A stretch of 64,000 bases of DNA from Pseudonocardia sp. DSM 110487. Its GTDB lineage: Bacteria; Actinomycetota; Actinomycetes; Mycobacteriales; Pseudonocardiaceae. The position numbers and the translations under genes were made by a program. The stretch lies in NCBI RefSeq assembly GCF_019468565.1, contig NZ_CP080521.1, forward strand, positions 7,812,001 through 7,876,000, read 5' to 3'. Below are positions 16,780 through 25,129 of this stretch, piece by piece. Under the pieces are notes generated by a model, which was given only the letters and a program-made list of their open reading frames with translations, was not told where the DNA came from and did no database searches. Numbering within the stretch: position 1 is the stretch's first letter; each line of letters begins with the position of its first letter.

Positions 16780-18525
16780 TCAGAACATCGTGTTGTCGTT
16801 GGCGGGAGTCTCCGGCACGTCCTGCACGGCGTCCCAGTGCTCGACGATCTTTCCGTCCCTGACCCGGAAGAGGTCGATGACCGCCCGGCCGCGCTCGCCG
16901 GGTGTGTCGACGTAGTGGCTGTGGACGGCAACCAGATCGCCCTCGGCGATGATCCGCTTCGGCGCCACGCTCAGCTGCGGGAACTGCTCGAAGTACGCGC
17001 CCGCTCCGGCCTTCACACCTGCCACGCCGTCGGGGAAGTTCGGGTTGTGCTGGTGGTACTCGGGGCCCACGTAGGTGTCGATGGCGGCCAGGTCCTTGCG
17101 GACCAGGAGCTGGTCGACGAAGGCGGTGACGAGCTTCTTGTTGTACGCGGTGAACCACCGCTGCTCCGGCGCCTCGGTCTGTGGCCGGCTGAGGGTGGAG
17201 AACATGTCGTTGCCGTTGGCCGTGGTCGTCGGCACCTCCTGGAGGACGTCCCAGTGCTCGGCGATCTTCCCGTCCTGGAAGCGGAAGATGTCGAAGACGG
17301 CGAGCCCGGGGGTGCCGGGGACCAGGACGCCACGGGAGTGCAGGAGCACCAGGTCGCCCTCGGAGATGGCCCGCCGGACGTCGAGCATGGCGTCCGGGAA
17401 CTGCTGTCGGATGGTGGCGCCGAAGGCCTTCATGGCCTCGGGGCCGTCGGGGGCAAGCGGGTTGTGCTGGATGTAGTCCGGCCGTACGAAACGCTCGATG
17501 ACGGTTGTGTCGCCCCCGTCGGACACGGTCTTGAGGACTTGGGCCGCGATCTGCGTCTTCCGTGTCCCTTCCATGGTCAGCACGATCTTGCCGGTGACGC
17601 GGCCGGTTTCGCCGAGGGCATGGGCCTTGGCGGCTTCGGCGAGCGGGAAGGTGGCCTCGATGTGGGCGCGCAGGGCGCCGGTCTCGACGAGGCCGGCGAT
17701 GGCTTGCATACCGCCGTGGTCGGCCTCGACAAGGAGAGACTCGAAACGGATGCCCCGCTCGGCGATCTTCGCCAGCTCGTCGGGGTCGATCGGTACCAGC
17801 AGGACCGAGACGAGGACGCCGCCCGGGCGCAGGACGGCGAGGGAGCGGGCGCGGGCTGCGGTGTCCAGCGAGACCGGGTCGAGGACCACGTCGATGTCGG
17901 TGACAGCTTCGGTGAAGTCGACCGTGCGGTAGTCGATGACCTCATCGGCTCCGAGTGAACGCAGGAAGTCGTGCTTGGAGGCGCTGGCGGTGCCGACGAC
18001 GTGCGCGCCGCGGGACTTGGCGATCTGGACGGCGAGGTGACCGACGCCGCCGGCCGCCGCATGGATGAGGACCCGTTGTCCGGGGCGGATGTCGGCGGTG
18101 TCGACGAGTGCCTGGTAGGCGGTGAGGGCGGCGAGCGGCAGGGCACCGGCCTGGACGTGGTCGATGCCGGCCGGCTTGTGGGCGAAGGAGCGGGCGGGTG
18201 CAGTCACGTACTCGGCGTGCGAGCCGACACCGTATGGGTAGGGCAGCATGCCGAAGACCTCGTCGCCCGGCTTGAACAGCGTGACGCCGGGGCCGACGGC
18301 CTCGACGACCCCGGAGACGTCCCAGCCCAGGACGAGCGGCAGGCGGTCGATGGACAGCGCCTGAGCGCGGTTCTTCCAGTCGGTCGGGTTGATGCCGGCC
18401 GCGCGGACGGCGACCAGTACCTCACTCAGGCCTGGCACGGGCCGGGGAATCTCCACTTCCTCGAGTACCTCGGTGGAACCGTGGGCGTCCTGCCTGATGG
18501 CGCGCATGGTGGCGGTGTTCGTCAT
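16780..18525 (-). CDS. Fusion: quinone oxidoreductase (MDR) with two SnoaL-like domains
   Basis: 581 residues in one uninterrupted frame. Residues 1-318 form a complete zinc-free MDR (GroES-like part; HAAAGGVGHLAVQIAK near 155-170; ends TGKIVLTM). Residues 322-442 and 455-581 are two SnoaL/NTF2-like domains with the same landmarks: QHNP...PDG, a mid-domain DLV.LHS/DLVAVHS, DGKI.EHWD and a closing DMF/NTMF. The start is ATG 18525; the frame is open further upstream but through the divergent AraC gene. SnoaL-like domains catalyse aldol or cyclisation-type steps, so reduction and condensation may be coupled in one polypeptide. Divergent from a GlxA-type AraC regulator. Confidence 0.85.
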   Translation of the reverse strand: MTNTATMRAIRQDAHGSTEVLEEVEIPRPVPGLSEVLVAVRAAGINPTDWKNRAQALSIDRLPLVLGWDVSGVVEAVGPGVTLFKPGDEVFGMLPYPYGVGSHAEYVTAPARSFAHKPAGIDHVQAGALPLAALTAYQALVDTADIRPGQRVLIHAAAGGVGHLAVQIAKSRGAHVVGTASASKHDFLRSLGADEVIDYRTVDFTEAVTDIDVVLDPVSLDTAARARSLAVLRPGGVLVSVLLVPIDPDELAKIAERGIRFESLLVEADHGGMQAIAGLVETGALRAHIEATFPLAEAAKAHALGETGRVTGKIVLTMEGTRKTQIAAQVLKTVSDGGDTTVIERFVRPDYIQHNPLAPDGPEAMKAFGATIRQQFPDAMLDVRRAISEGDLVLLHSRGVLVPGTPGLAVFDIFRFQDGKIAEHWDVLQEVPTTTANGNDMFSTLSRPQTEAPEQRWFTAYNKKLVTAFVDQLLVRKDLAAIDTYVGPEYHQHNPNFPDGVAGVKAGAGAYFEQFPQLSVAPKRIIAEGDLVAVHSHYVDTPGERGRAVIDLFRVRDGKIVEHWDAVQDVPETPANDNTMF

Positions 18526-18557
18526 GCGTCCAGCCTTGCCTCCGGCACCGTTCGATA

Positions 18558-18598
18558 CCATGGCATGAATGCCACCTTTCGACGGGATCATGCCATGG
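18558..18598. promoter_or_regulatory. Inverted-repeat operator between the fusion gene and araC
   Basis: Perfect 11-bp arms CCATGGCATGA (18558-18568) and TCATGCCATGG (18588-18598) with a 19-bp spacer that contains a further ATGCC. The right arm covers the likely araC start codon, suggesting autoregulation. Confidence 0.5.
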
Positions 18599-19539
18599 GC
18601 AGCGTTCACCGCGTCGTCGTGCTGGCCCCCGACGGGGTGTACCCCTTCGACCTGGGCATCCCGAACCGCGTCTTCGGCGCCGCAGGCGGCCGCTACGAGG
18701 TCCTGACCTGCACCGCCGACGGCCGCCCGGTCCGCACCAACGCCGACTTCTCGATCACCGTCGAGCACGGCCCGGAGGCCTTGCGCACAGCCGACACCGT
18801 CATCATCCCAGCCTTCGACACCCCCGAGGTCAGCCGGAAAGCGGCCACGGCCGTGGCGGCGGCGCTCGCGCACGTGGCAGCCGGCACACGCCTAGTGTCG
18901 ATCTGCACCGGCGCCTTCGTCCTCGCCGCCGCGGGACTCCTCGACGGCCGGCCGGCCACCACGCACTGGACGCTCGCGGACCTCTTCCGCGACTGGTACC
19001 CGCAGGTGGCACTGGACCCGGACGTCCTCTTCGTCGACGACGGGGACGTGTTGACCTCGGCCGGCGCCGCCTCCGGGATCGACGTCTGCCTGCACATCGT
19101 CCGCAAGGACCACGGCAGCGAGCTCGCCAACCGGGTGGCGCGCATCTGCGTGGTCCCGCCATGGCGCGACGGAGGACAGGCGCAGTACATCGAGCACCCG
19201 GTGCCCGAGGCCACGGCGAACGGAACGGGCGCCGCCCGCCAGTGGGCGTTGGAGAACCTCCACAAGCCGCTGACCCTGGTCGACCTCGCCGAGCATTCCC
19301 ACATGAGCCTGCGCACCTTCTCCCGCCGCTTCAGCGAGGAGGTGGGCATGAGCCCAGGCCGCTGGCTGATCCAGCAACGCCTCACCCGCGCACGACACCT
19401 CCTGGAGTCGACCGACCTGGCGGTCGACGACATCGCCGGCCATGTCGGCTTCGCCGGCGGCACGTCGCTGCGAGAGCATCTGCACGCCGCCATCGGCGTC
19501 TCGCCGCTTGCCTACCGGCGCACCTTCCGAGGCGTTTAG
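18595..19539 (+). CDS. GlxA family AraC-type regulator (DJ-1/PfpI plus HTH)
   Basis: About 314 residues. N-terminal DJ-1/PfpI-like domain (VVVLAPDGVYPFDLGIPNRVF; SICTGAFVLAAAGLLDGR with the nucleophile-elbow Cys) and a C-terminal AraC double HTH (MSLRTFSRRFSEEVGMSPGRWLIQQRL; VDDIAGHVGFAGGTSLREHL). An in-frame ATG at 18565 would add ten residues; the later one gives the usual family N-terminus. Divergent from the MDR-SnoaL fusion gene, its probable target. Confidence 0.87.
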   Translation: MGSVHRVVVLAPDGVYPFDLGIPNRVFGAAGGRYEVLTCTADGRPVRTNADFSITVEHGPEALRTADTVIIPAFDTPEVSRKAATAVAAALAHVAAGTRLVSICTGAFVLAAAGLLDGRPATTHWTLADLFRDWYPQVALDPDVLFVDDGDVLTSAGAASGIDVCLHIVRKDHGSELANRVARICVVPPWRDGGQAQYIEHPVPEATANGTGAARQWALENLHKPLTLVDLAEHSHMSLRTFSRRFSEEVGMSPGRWLIQQRLTRARHLLESTDLAVDDIAGHVGFAGGTSLREHLHAAIGVSPLAYRRTFRGV

Positions 19540-19663
19540 CAGCCGAGCACGCCAGCAGCACGGCCGCGCTGTCGCGACGACTCCGGCGTGCCACTCCCTG
19601 CCACGACAGAGCCATCCCCCGCGGGCTCGTCGACCCGATACCTGGTGAGTCGACGATGTCCGG

Positions 19664-19713
19664 TTGCGGCGTCGAGCAACCTGAGGCTATTATCTGTCGA
19701 ACGTAAGCTTACG
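19664..19713 (+). promoter_or_regulatory. Candidate promoter with operator for the SDR gene
   Basis: TTGCGG (19664-19669) and TATTAT (19688-19693) are 18 bp apart, and a perfect 12-bp palindrome CGTAAGCTTACG (19702-19713) sits where transcription would start. The stretch 19540-19781 otherwise holds nothing recognisable. Confidence 0.4.
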
Positions 19714-19781
19714 AACGTACTTCCATTGGATCCATCGTTCGCCGCGGCGCGCGGTCGGTGCCCAGATCTCGAGGAGTCCCC

Positions 19782-20492
19782 ATGACGACGTTGACCGACC
19801 AGACCGTTCTCGTCACCGGCGCGAACCGCGGACTCGGACGCGAGTTCGTCGAGCAGTTCCTGGCCCGGGGGGTGGCGAGGGTCTACGCCGCCGCCCGCAA
19901 CCCTGAGTCGATCACCACTCACGACCCCCGCGTCATCCCGCTGCAGCTCGACGTCACCGATCCCGAGTCCGTCGCCCACGCAGCCGAGACCGCCCACGAT
20001 GTCAGCATCGTGGTCAACAACGCCGGTATCTCCACACCGACCCCGGTGCTGAGCACTGACACCGCCAACCTGCGCCGGGAGCTCGAGGTCAACCTGTTCG
20101 GGCCGCTCGCGGTCACCACGGCCTTCGCCGACCGGCTCGCCGATCGTTCGGGTGCGGTGGTCAACGTGGCGTCGGCCCTGGCCTGGATCGGGCTCGGCGG
20201 CAGTTACAGCGTCTCCAAGGCGGCCCTGTGGAGCGCGACCGACTCGATGCGCCTCGATCTGACCCCACGCGGGGTGCAGGTGGTCGGCGTCTACATGGGG
20301 TACGTCGACACCGACATGACCACCGGGGTCGACGCACCGAAGACCGCGCCCGCCGACGTCGTCCGACAGGTCCTGGACGGCCTCGAAGCCGGAGCCGTCG
20401 AGGTCCTCGCCGACCAGACCGCCCGCGACGTGCGCGCCGCGCTCGACCGCCCGGCCGACGAGCGCTACGCGCCGTTCGCGGCTGCTGGCTGA
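19782..20492 (+). CDS. Short-chain dehydrogenase/reductase
   Basis: 236 residues. Cofactor loop TGANRGLGREFVEQF, NNAG, a Ser before the active site (NVASALAW) and YSVSK as catalytic Tyr-x3-Lys: an intact classical SDR. GAGGAG precedes ATG 19782. Followed by a hairpin and an alpha/beta hydrolase gene on the same strand. Substrate unknown. Confidence 0.88.
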   Translation: MTTLTDQTVLVTGANRGLGREFVEQFLARGVARVYAAARNPESITTHDPRVIPLQLDVTDPESVAHAAETAHDVSIVVNNAGISTPTPVLSTDTANLRRELEVNLFGPLAVTTAFADRLADRSGAVVNVASALAWIGLGGSYSVSKAALWSATDSMRLDLTPRGVQVVGVYMGYVDTDMTTGVDAPKTAPADVVRQVLDGLEAGAVEVLADQTARDVRAALDRPADERYAPFAAAG

Positions 20493-20552
20493 AGTACAGC
20501 TACGCCAGCAGCGCGAGCGCTGCCGCGGCGGGTGGAGGGTTCGCATGATCGT

Positions 20553-20600
20553 CAGAAGTGGTGGCAGAACGTCAGATCCGTCGCTCTGCCACCACTTCTG
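20553..20600. repeat. Perfect 16-bp inverted repeat (hairpin)
   Basis: CAGAAGTGGTGGCAGA (20553-20568) and its exact reverse complement at 20585-20600, with a 16-base loop. It lies in the leader between the SDR and hydrolase genes. There is no T-run, so it is either a factor-dependent terminator/attenuator or a protein-binding site. Confidence 0.6.
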
Positions 20601-20684
20601 GTGATCACGGCCCCAGCGGCGTCCCAGTCGCGGCCGGACCGCGTGACGCACGCAGCGCAGATCCCTCCCACAGAAGGAACGGCC

Positions 20685-21551
20685 GTGAACAACGAACAGC
20701 AAGCACGAGACGACGTGGTCACGTCGTTCCAGAACGCACCGACCCATACCGTCTCCGCCGGTGGCGTAGATTTCGCCTACCGCGAGCTCGGCCCCAAGAC
20801 CGGCGTCCCGGTGGTCTTCCTCACCCACCTGGCCGCGGTCCTCGACAACTGGGACCCTCGAGTCGTCGACGGCATCGCCGCGAAACACCGGGTCATCGCG
20901 TTCGACAACCGGGGCGTCGGCGCGTCCACCGGCTCGACGCCGCGCACCATCCAGGCGATGGCCAAGGACGCCGTCACCTTCATCCGGGCGCTGGGTCTCA
21001 CGCAGGTCGACCTCCTCGGCTTCTCCATGGGCGGCATGATCGCCCAGGTGATCGCTCAGGACGAACCGCAGCTCGTCCGTAAGATGATCATCGCGGGCAC
21101 GGGGCCCGCCGGCGGCGAGGGCATCACGAACGTCACCAGGCTCTCGCATCTCGACACCGTCCGGGGACTGCTCACGTTCCAGGACCCGAAGCAGTTCCTC
21201 TTCTTCACCAGGACCCCGAACGGGCGTCGGGCCGGCAAGGAGTTCCTGGCTCGTCTCAAGGAACGCACGAACAACCGGGACAAGGCGATCTCCCTCAAGT
21301 CCTACGGCGCGCAGCTCACGGCCATCCACCGCTGGGGACTGGAGCGGCCATCCGACCTCTCCGGCATTCGCCAGCCCGTGCTCGTCGCCAACGGCGAGAC
21401 CGACAGGATGGTGCCGACGAACAACTCGGCCGACCTGGCCCGCCGCCTACCGGACAGCGAGCTGGTGATCTACCCCGACGCCGGTCACGGCGGCATCTTC
21501 CAGTTCCACGGGCAGTTCGTGGAGAAGTCCATCGAATTCCTCGCGCGGTAG
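20685..21551 (+). CDS. Alpha/beta hydrolase
   Basis: 288 residues. Nucleophile elbow GFSMGG with Ser114; acid Asp in NGETDRMVP; base His in DAGHGGIFQ. GTG start after AGAAGGAAC; the frame is open upstream through a hairpin, which argues against an earlier start. Related to non-haem chloroperoxidase-like or esterase hydrolases of actinomycetes. A drastically shortened paralogue lies just downstream on the other strand (21644-21916). Confidence 0.87.
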   Translation: MNNEQQARDDVVTSFQNAPTHTVSAGGVDFAYRELGPKTGVPVVFLTHLAAVLDNWDPRVVDGIAAKHRVIAFDNRGVGASTGSTPRTIQAMAKDAVTFIRALGLTQVDLLGFSMGGMIAQVIAQDEPQLVRKMIIAGTGPAGGEGITNVTRLSHLDTVRGLLTFQDPKQFLFFTRTPNGRRAGKEFLARLKERTNNRDKAISLKSYGAQLTAIHRWGLERPSDLSGIRQPVLVANGETDRMVPTNNSADLARRLPDSELVIYPDAGHGGIFQFHGQFVEKSIEFLAR

Positions 21552-21593
21552 AGCCCGAGGAGCTGGCGACCCCCGGCGAGCCTCGGGTCGGAG

Positions 21594-21623
21594 TCGGACC
21601 GCGAACTCGAGATCGCGGTCCGA
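21594..21623. terminator. Bidirectional terminator-like hairpin
   Basis: Perfect 11-bp stem TCGGACCGCGA / TCGCGGTCCGA with an 8-base loop, between the convergent hydrolase (ends 21551) and the mini-hydrolase (ends 21644). Confidence 0.5.
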
Positions 21624-21643
21624 GGGGGTGGCGGGCGGCGCGG

Positions 21644-21916
21644 TCAGCGCTCGAGGAACTCCAGGACCTCCGGCACGAACTGCTGGTGGTGCTGGAAGAC
21701 GCCGCCGGCGGGACCCGTGCCAGCGAGGATCGCCCGGCGGACGAGGTCGGGATGCGGGAGCGCGACGACCTGGGCAACACCGCCGCCGAGGGGAACACCG
21801 CCGCGAGGCCCGAGCTCGCGGTACGCGAACTCCACACCACCGGCTTTGATCGTGCGGGTCGGCGTGTGCTTCCACCTCGTGTCGGCCGCACCCTCGGGCA
21901 CGTCGGCCTTCGTCAT
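21644..21916 (-). pseudogene. Internally deleted alpha/beta hydrolase (90 residues)
   Basis: The frame reads as three pieces of the neighbouring 288-residue hydrolase: the N-terminus (IKAGGVEFAYRELGPRGGVP), a middle piece (GGGVAQVVALPHPDLVRRAILAGTGPAGG) and the C-terminus (VFQHHQQFVPEVLEFLER). Two in-frame gaps between them remove the nucleophile elbow serine and the whole cap. Both joints fall at Gly-Gly codons, consistent with deletion between short GC-rich repeats. The frame stayed open and starts one base after the stop of the MDR gene, so it is probably still translated. A retained small protein cannot be excluded. Confidence 0.7.
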
Positions 21917-21917
21917 C

Positions 21918-22922
21918 TCATGACCTCACCTTGACGACGACCTTGCCCTTCGCGCGCCCCTTCTCGAGGTACGCCATGGCCTCTTTGGTCGACTCGAACG
22001 GAAACACCCGATCCAGGACCGGTTGAATGATCCCGGAGTCGACGAGAGAAGTGATCTCGCGCAGCTGGTCTCCACTTGCCCGCATGAAGAGAAATGAATA
22101 GCTCACATGACGACGCGCAGCCGCCCTCCTGATCGGATAACTCAGCACGCGCGTGGCCGGACCAAAGATCCGGGACGACCCGATCTCCTTCGCGAAGGCC
22201 GGGTCGGGCGGGCCGGAGATCGAGATGAGCTTTCCGCCGGGCTTCAGAACGCGCAACGACTTCTTGAGCGTCTCGGCGCCCAGACTGTTCACGACCACAT
22301 CGTAGTCATGCACGACTCTTTCGAAGTCGTCCTTCTTGTAATCGATCACGACATCGGCCCCGAGGCGCTCGACCAGTTCGACGTTGGCCGTGCTGGTCGT
22401 GGTCGCCACGGTCGCGCCCACATGCTTCGCCAGCTGGATCGCAATCGTTCCCACACCACCGGAGCCGGCGTGAATGAGAACCCTTTGACCCTTTTCCAGA
22501 TTCGCCCGCTCGATCAGCGCTTGCCACGCGGTCAAGCCGACCAATGGAATGGACGCCGCCTCTTCCATGGTCAGGCTCTCCGGCTTCGGCGCCACGTCGT
22601 CTTCGCTTATCGAGATGAACTCGGCGAAAGTGCCGATCTGATCCGTGCCCGGCCGCGCGTAGACCTCGTCTCCGGGCTTGAACCGCCGCACCCGAGATCC
22701 GACCCGGACCACGACCCCGGCCACGTCGTGACCCAGGACGACCGGCAGACGATAAGGCAGGAAGAGCTTGAACTCGCCATTTCTGATCTTGGAGTCCAGG
22801 AGATTCACCCCGGCGGCGCGGACCTCGACCAGCACGTCGTTCGCCCGCACCTCCGGCTCGGACATCTCGCCGAACCGCACATTGTCACCGCTTCCGTAGC
22901 GATCGAGCACGAAAGCCTTCAT
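21918..22922 (-). CDS. NADP-dependent quinone oxidoreductase-like (MDR)
   Basis: About 334 residues: GroES-like part (AFVLDRYGSGDNVRF), cofactor loop HAGSGGVGTIAIQLAK, no zinc ligands. Start at the Met preceded by GAGGTGAGGACC. Codon choice is visibly less GC-biased than its neighbours (AAG AAG, TAT, ATT and TTT codons), suggesting recent acquisition. Leads into the shortened hydrolase frame. Divergent from a TetR gene, its likely regulator. Confidence 0.87.
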   Translation of the reverse strand: MKAFVLDRYGSGDNVRFGEMSEPEVRANDVLVEVRAAGVNLLDSKIRNGEFKLFLPYRLPVVLGHDVAGVVVRVGSRVRRFKPGDEVYARPGTDQIGTFAEFISISEDDVAPKPESLTMEEAASIPLVGLTAWQALIERANLEKGQRVLIHAGSGGVGTIAIQLAKHVGATVATTTSTANVELVERLGADVVIDYKKDDFERVVHDYDVVVNSLGAETLKKSLRVLKPGGKLISISGPPDPAFAKEIGSSRIFGPATRVLSYPIRRAAARRHVSYSFLFMRASGDQLREITSLVDSGIIQPVLDRVFPFESTKEAMAYLEKGRAKGKVVVKVRS

Positions 22923-23076
22923 GGTCCTCACCTCTCCAACCTGGTGCGCGCCCGGTTGATCTTGCGCACGCCCTTGCCGAGGACTCGGCCGGAGACGATG
23001 CGGCGGAGCGCGCTGGTGCGTCCGGCGGTCGGGCCGGCCGTGTTGCTGTCGTCATCAACTTCCGAACCCTTAGGAT

Positions 23077-23143
23077 TATGACTATAATATCATAGCGCCC
23101 GGAGCGAGCCCCGCCAGCTCGTGGCGAGGAAAAAATTATGACT
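23077..23143. promoter_or_regulatory. AT-rich TetR operator/promoter region
   Basis: ATTATGACT occurs twice (23075-23083 and 23135-23143). The first copy lies in the imperfect palindrome TATGACTATAATATCATA (23077-23094), which contains TATAAT. It sits between the divergent MDR and tetR genes and is the most AT-rich patch for several kilobases. Confidence 0.5.
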
Positions 23144-23186
23144 GTACTCTCACGGGAGAGGCCCGTCGTCCCGGCTGGAGGAGCGT

Positions 23187-23774
23187 GTGGTGCGGTACGG
23201 CAAGGAGCACAAGCAGGCGACCCGGCAGCGGATCATCGAGACGGCCGGGCGCCGGTTGAAGCGCGACGGCATCGACGGCTCCGGCGTCGCCACTCTCATG
23301 GCGGACGCGGGGCTGACCAACGGCGCCTTCTACGCCCACTTCGCGTCGAAGGAGGACCTGGTCGCCACCGCGGTCGCCCACCAGCTCCGCACACAGTACG
23401 AGGGCCTCGACGGGCTGGCTCCCGGCCGCGCCGGCGTCGAACAGCTCGTGCGTGCCTACCTCTCGCCCGAGCACCGCGACAATCCCGAGGACGGCTGCCC
23501 GTCCGCCGCGCTGCTCGACGAGATCCGCCGCTGCACCGACACCACCAAGCAGGCCTACACCGACGGCGTCCTGGCGGTCGTCGACGACATCGCCGCCCAC
23601 CTGGCACCGCACGACCCGCCCTCAGCACGCGTGAAAGTACTCAGCATTTACGCCCTGATGATCGGGACGCTGCAGCTCTCCCGCGCCCTTGCCGACCGGG
23701 AACTCGCCGACAAGGTCCTCGAACAGGGCATCCACAACGCCCTCACGGTGCTGGACGCCAACCAGCAGAGCTGA
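23187..23774 (+). CDS. TetR family regulator
   Basis: 195 residues. N-terminal HTH (RIIETAGRRLKRDGIDGSGVATLMADAGLTNGAFYAHFASKEDLV) followed by a helical ligand domain containing a Cys (DGCPSAALLDEI). GTG start (23187; the next codon is also GTG) with GGAGGAG upstream. Divergent from the MDR gene, with repeated ATTATGACT boxes between them. Confidence 0.9.
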   Translation: MVRYGKEHKQATRQRIIETAGRRLKRDGIDGSGVATLMADAGLTNGAFYAHFASKEDLVATAVAHQLRTQYEGLDGLAPGRAGVEQLVRAYLSPEHRDNPEDGCPSAALLDEIRRCTDTTKQAYTDGVLAVVDDIAAHLAPHDPPSARVKVLSIYALMIGTLQLSRALADRELADKVLEQGIHNALTVLDANQQS

Positions 23775-23879
23775 CCCGCCGCATCACAGACGGTGTGGCC
23801 CCTCTGCCGCCCCGGTCGGCCCCGCGTGACTCGCCGGCCTTCGAGCGTTCCCGGGTCCCGTTCGCCGGTGGCCGCGGCC

Positions 23880-23996
23880 CATGATCCGCAGTACCGGTTG
23901 CTCATGGCTGTGCCGGCAGCCATGAGCACCCGTTACTTGCGATCTTCCCGTGCATGATCCGGAGTTTCGCAACCGGCTGTGGTCCCGACCCTCCAC
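23880..23996. repeat. Dispersed intergenic repeat A, copy 2
   Basis: Aligns with 4924-4996, then repeats the CATGATCCGGAGTTTCG string (23953-23969) and continues with 25 bases identical to 5275-5299 from the big palindrome. It holds a perfect 10-bp stem GCTCATGGCT/AGCCATGAGC (23900-23927). The rest of 23775-24119 shows no gene. Confidence 0.7.
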
Positions 23997-24119
23997 CCAG
24001 CCCTCTCCCGGATGATCGAGGCGCCCCCTCGGGGCTGGGCCGCGGGCAAGTCCGTGATCAGGAGGTACGGGGCACCAGCTGCAGGGGTGCAGCTCCGGTC
24101 CCGATCCGCTGATCACGCC

Positions 24120-25016
24120 TCAGATTCCAGGGCGGCCAGTAGGCGAGGATCGGGACCACAGCGGAGCGGGCGGGCCACCGATCGCGGCGAGCCGCAACTT
24201 GGTCTCGTCGGCGCTGCCCGGCACGGTCGTCATGATCACGATCTTGAGTTCGGAGTCCCCGTCGGTCAGCACGTCGCAGTCCACCGCGACCGGCCCCACC
24301 GACGGGTGCCCGATCGTCTTGCGGTCCTCGCGGTGGGCCGCCACCGTGCCCGCCGCCCACAGCTCGGCGAACCGCCCGTTGCCCGCCTCCAGGGAGCGGA
24401 TCAGCTCGGCGAGCCGCGTGTCGCGCGGGAAGCGGCCGGTGGCGCGGCGCAGGTCGGATACGACCGCGGCGTCCGTGGCGGCGCTGTCCTGCTCGGTCAC
24501 GGGCCACCGCGCGACGTGGACAGAACCGCCGTCCACGGGGAACCTGTCGCGGGCGAAGTTGCGCAGCTGGCCCGGCGACGACGACGGATCGCCCAGCAGC
24601 CCGGCCCAGCTGCGGTTCCACCAGACCAGCCGCCAGTCGGCCGCGAACACGGCGACGGCGACGTCCCCGAGCCGGGTGAGCACGCGGTGGACGCCGGGCG
24701 GGATGTGATCGGAGATCAGGCCGTCCGCCGGTGGGACGAGGTGGGCCAGCCGGTACAGGTGGTCCCGCTCCGCGGTGGTCAGCTGCAGGGCACGCGCCAG
24801 CGACGCCACCACCTGAGCCGAGGGCGTCCTGGCCCGCCCCTGCTCCAGACGCACGACGTAGTCGACCGACACGCCTGCGAGGTCGGCGAGCTCCTCGCGG
24901 CGCAGCCCGGCCACGCGGCGGGACCGGCCCACCGGCAGCGCCACCGCCGACGGCGGCAGCCTCTCCCGCCAGGTGCGGATCATCGCACCGAGCCCGGCCT
25001 CGGACGACCTGGTCAT
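24120..25016 (-). CDS. XRE family regulator with MmyB-like ligand-binding domain
   Basis: About 298 residues. HTH (AGLRREELADLAGVSVDYVVRLEQGRARTP) and MLTR domain (LRNFARDRFP; EDRKTIGHPSVGPVAVDCDVL). Start at the Met after GGACCTC. Divergent from an SDR gene 113 bp away, the usual pairing for this regulator class. Its 3' end abuts the repeat-A region. Confidence 0.88.
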   Translation of the reverse strand: MTRSSEAGLGAMIRTWRERLPPSAVALPVGRSRRVAGLRREELADLAGVSVDYVVRLEQGRARTPSAQVVASLARALQLTTAERDHLYRLAHLVPPADGLISDHIPPGVHRVLTRLGDVAVAVFAADWRLVWWNRSWAGLLGDPSSSPGQLRNFARDRFPVDGGSVHVARWPVTEQDSAATDAAVVSDLRRATGRFPRDTRLAELIRSLEAGNGRFAELWAAGTVAAHREDRKTIGHPSVGPVAVDCDVLTDGDSELKIVIMTTVPGSADETKLRLAAIGGPPAPLWSRSSPTGRPGI

Positions 25017-25129
25017 GAGGTCCACCTTCCCGCATCGTCGGTCGTCGACGGGGTGTCGATGGTGGTACTGCTGCTCCTACCGTCCAGGCGTCCCTGGCCG
25101 CGTGCCGGGGGCGGACGAACACTGGCCGC

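Noticed and set aside
20532..20684. N-terminal extension of the alpha/beta hydrolase
   Set aside because: It would translate through the 16-bp perfect hairpin and lacks a ribosome site; the GTG at 20685 fits better.
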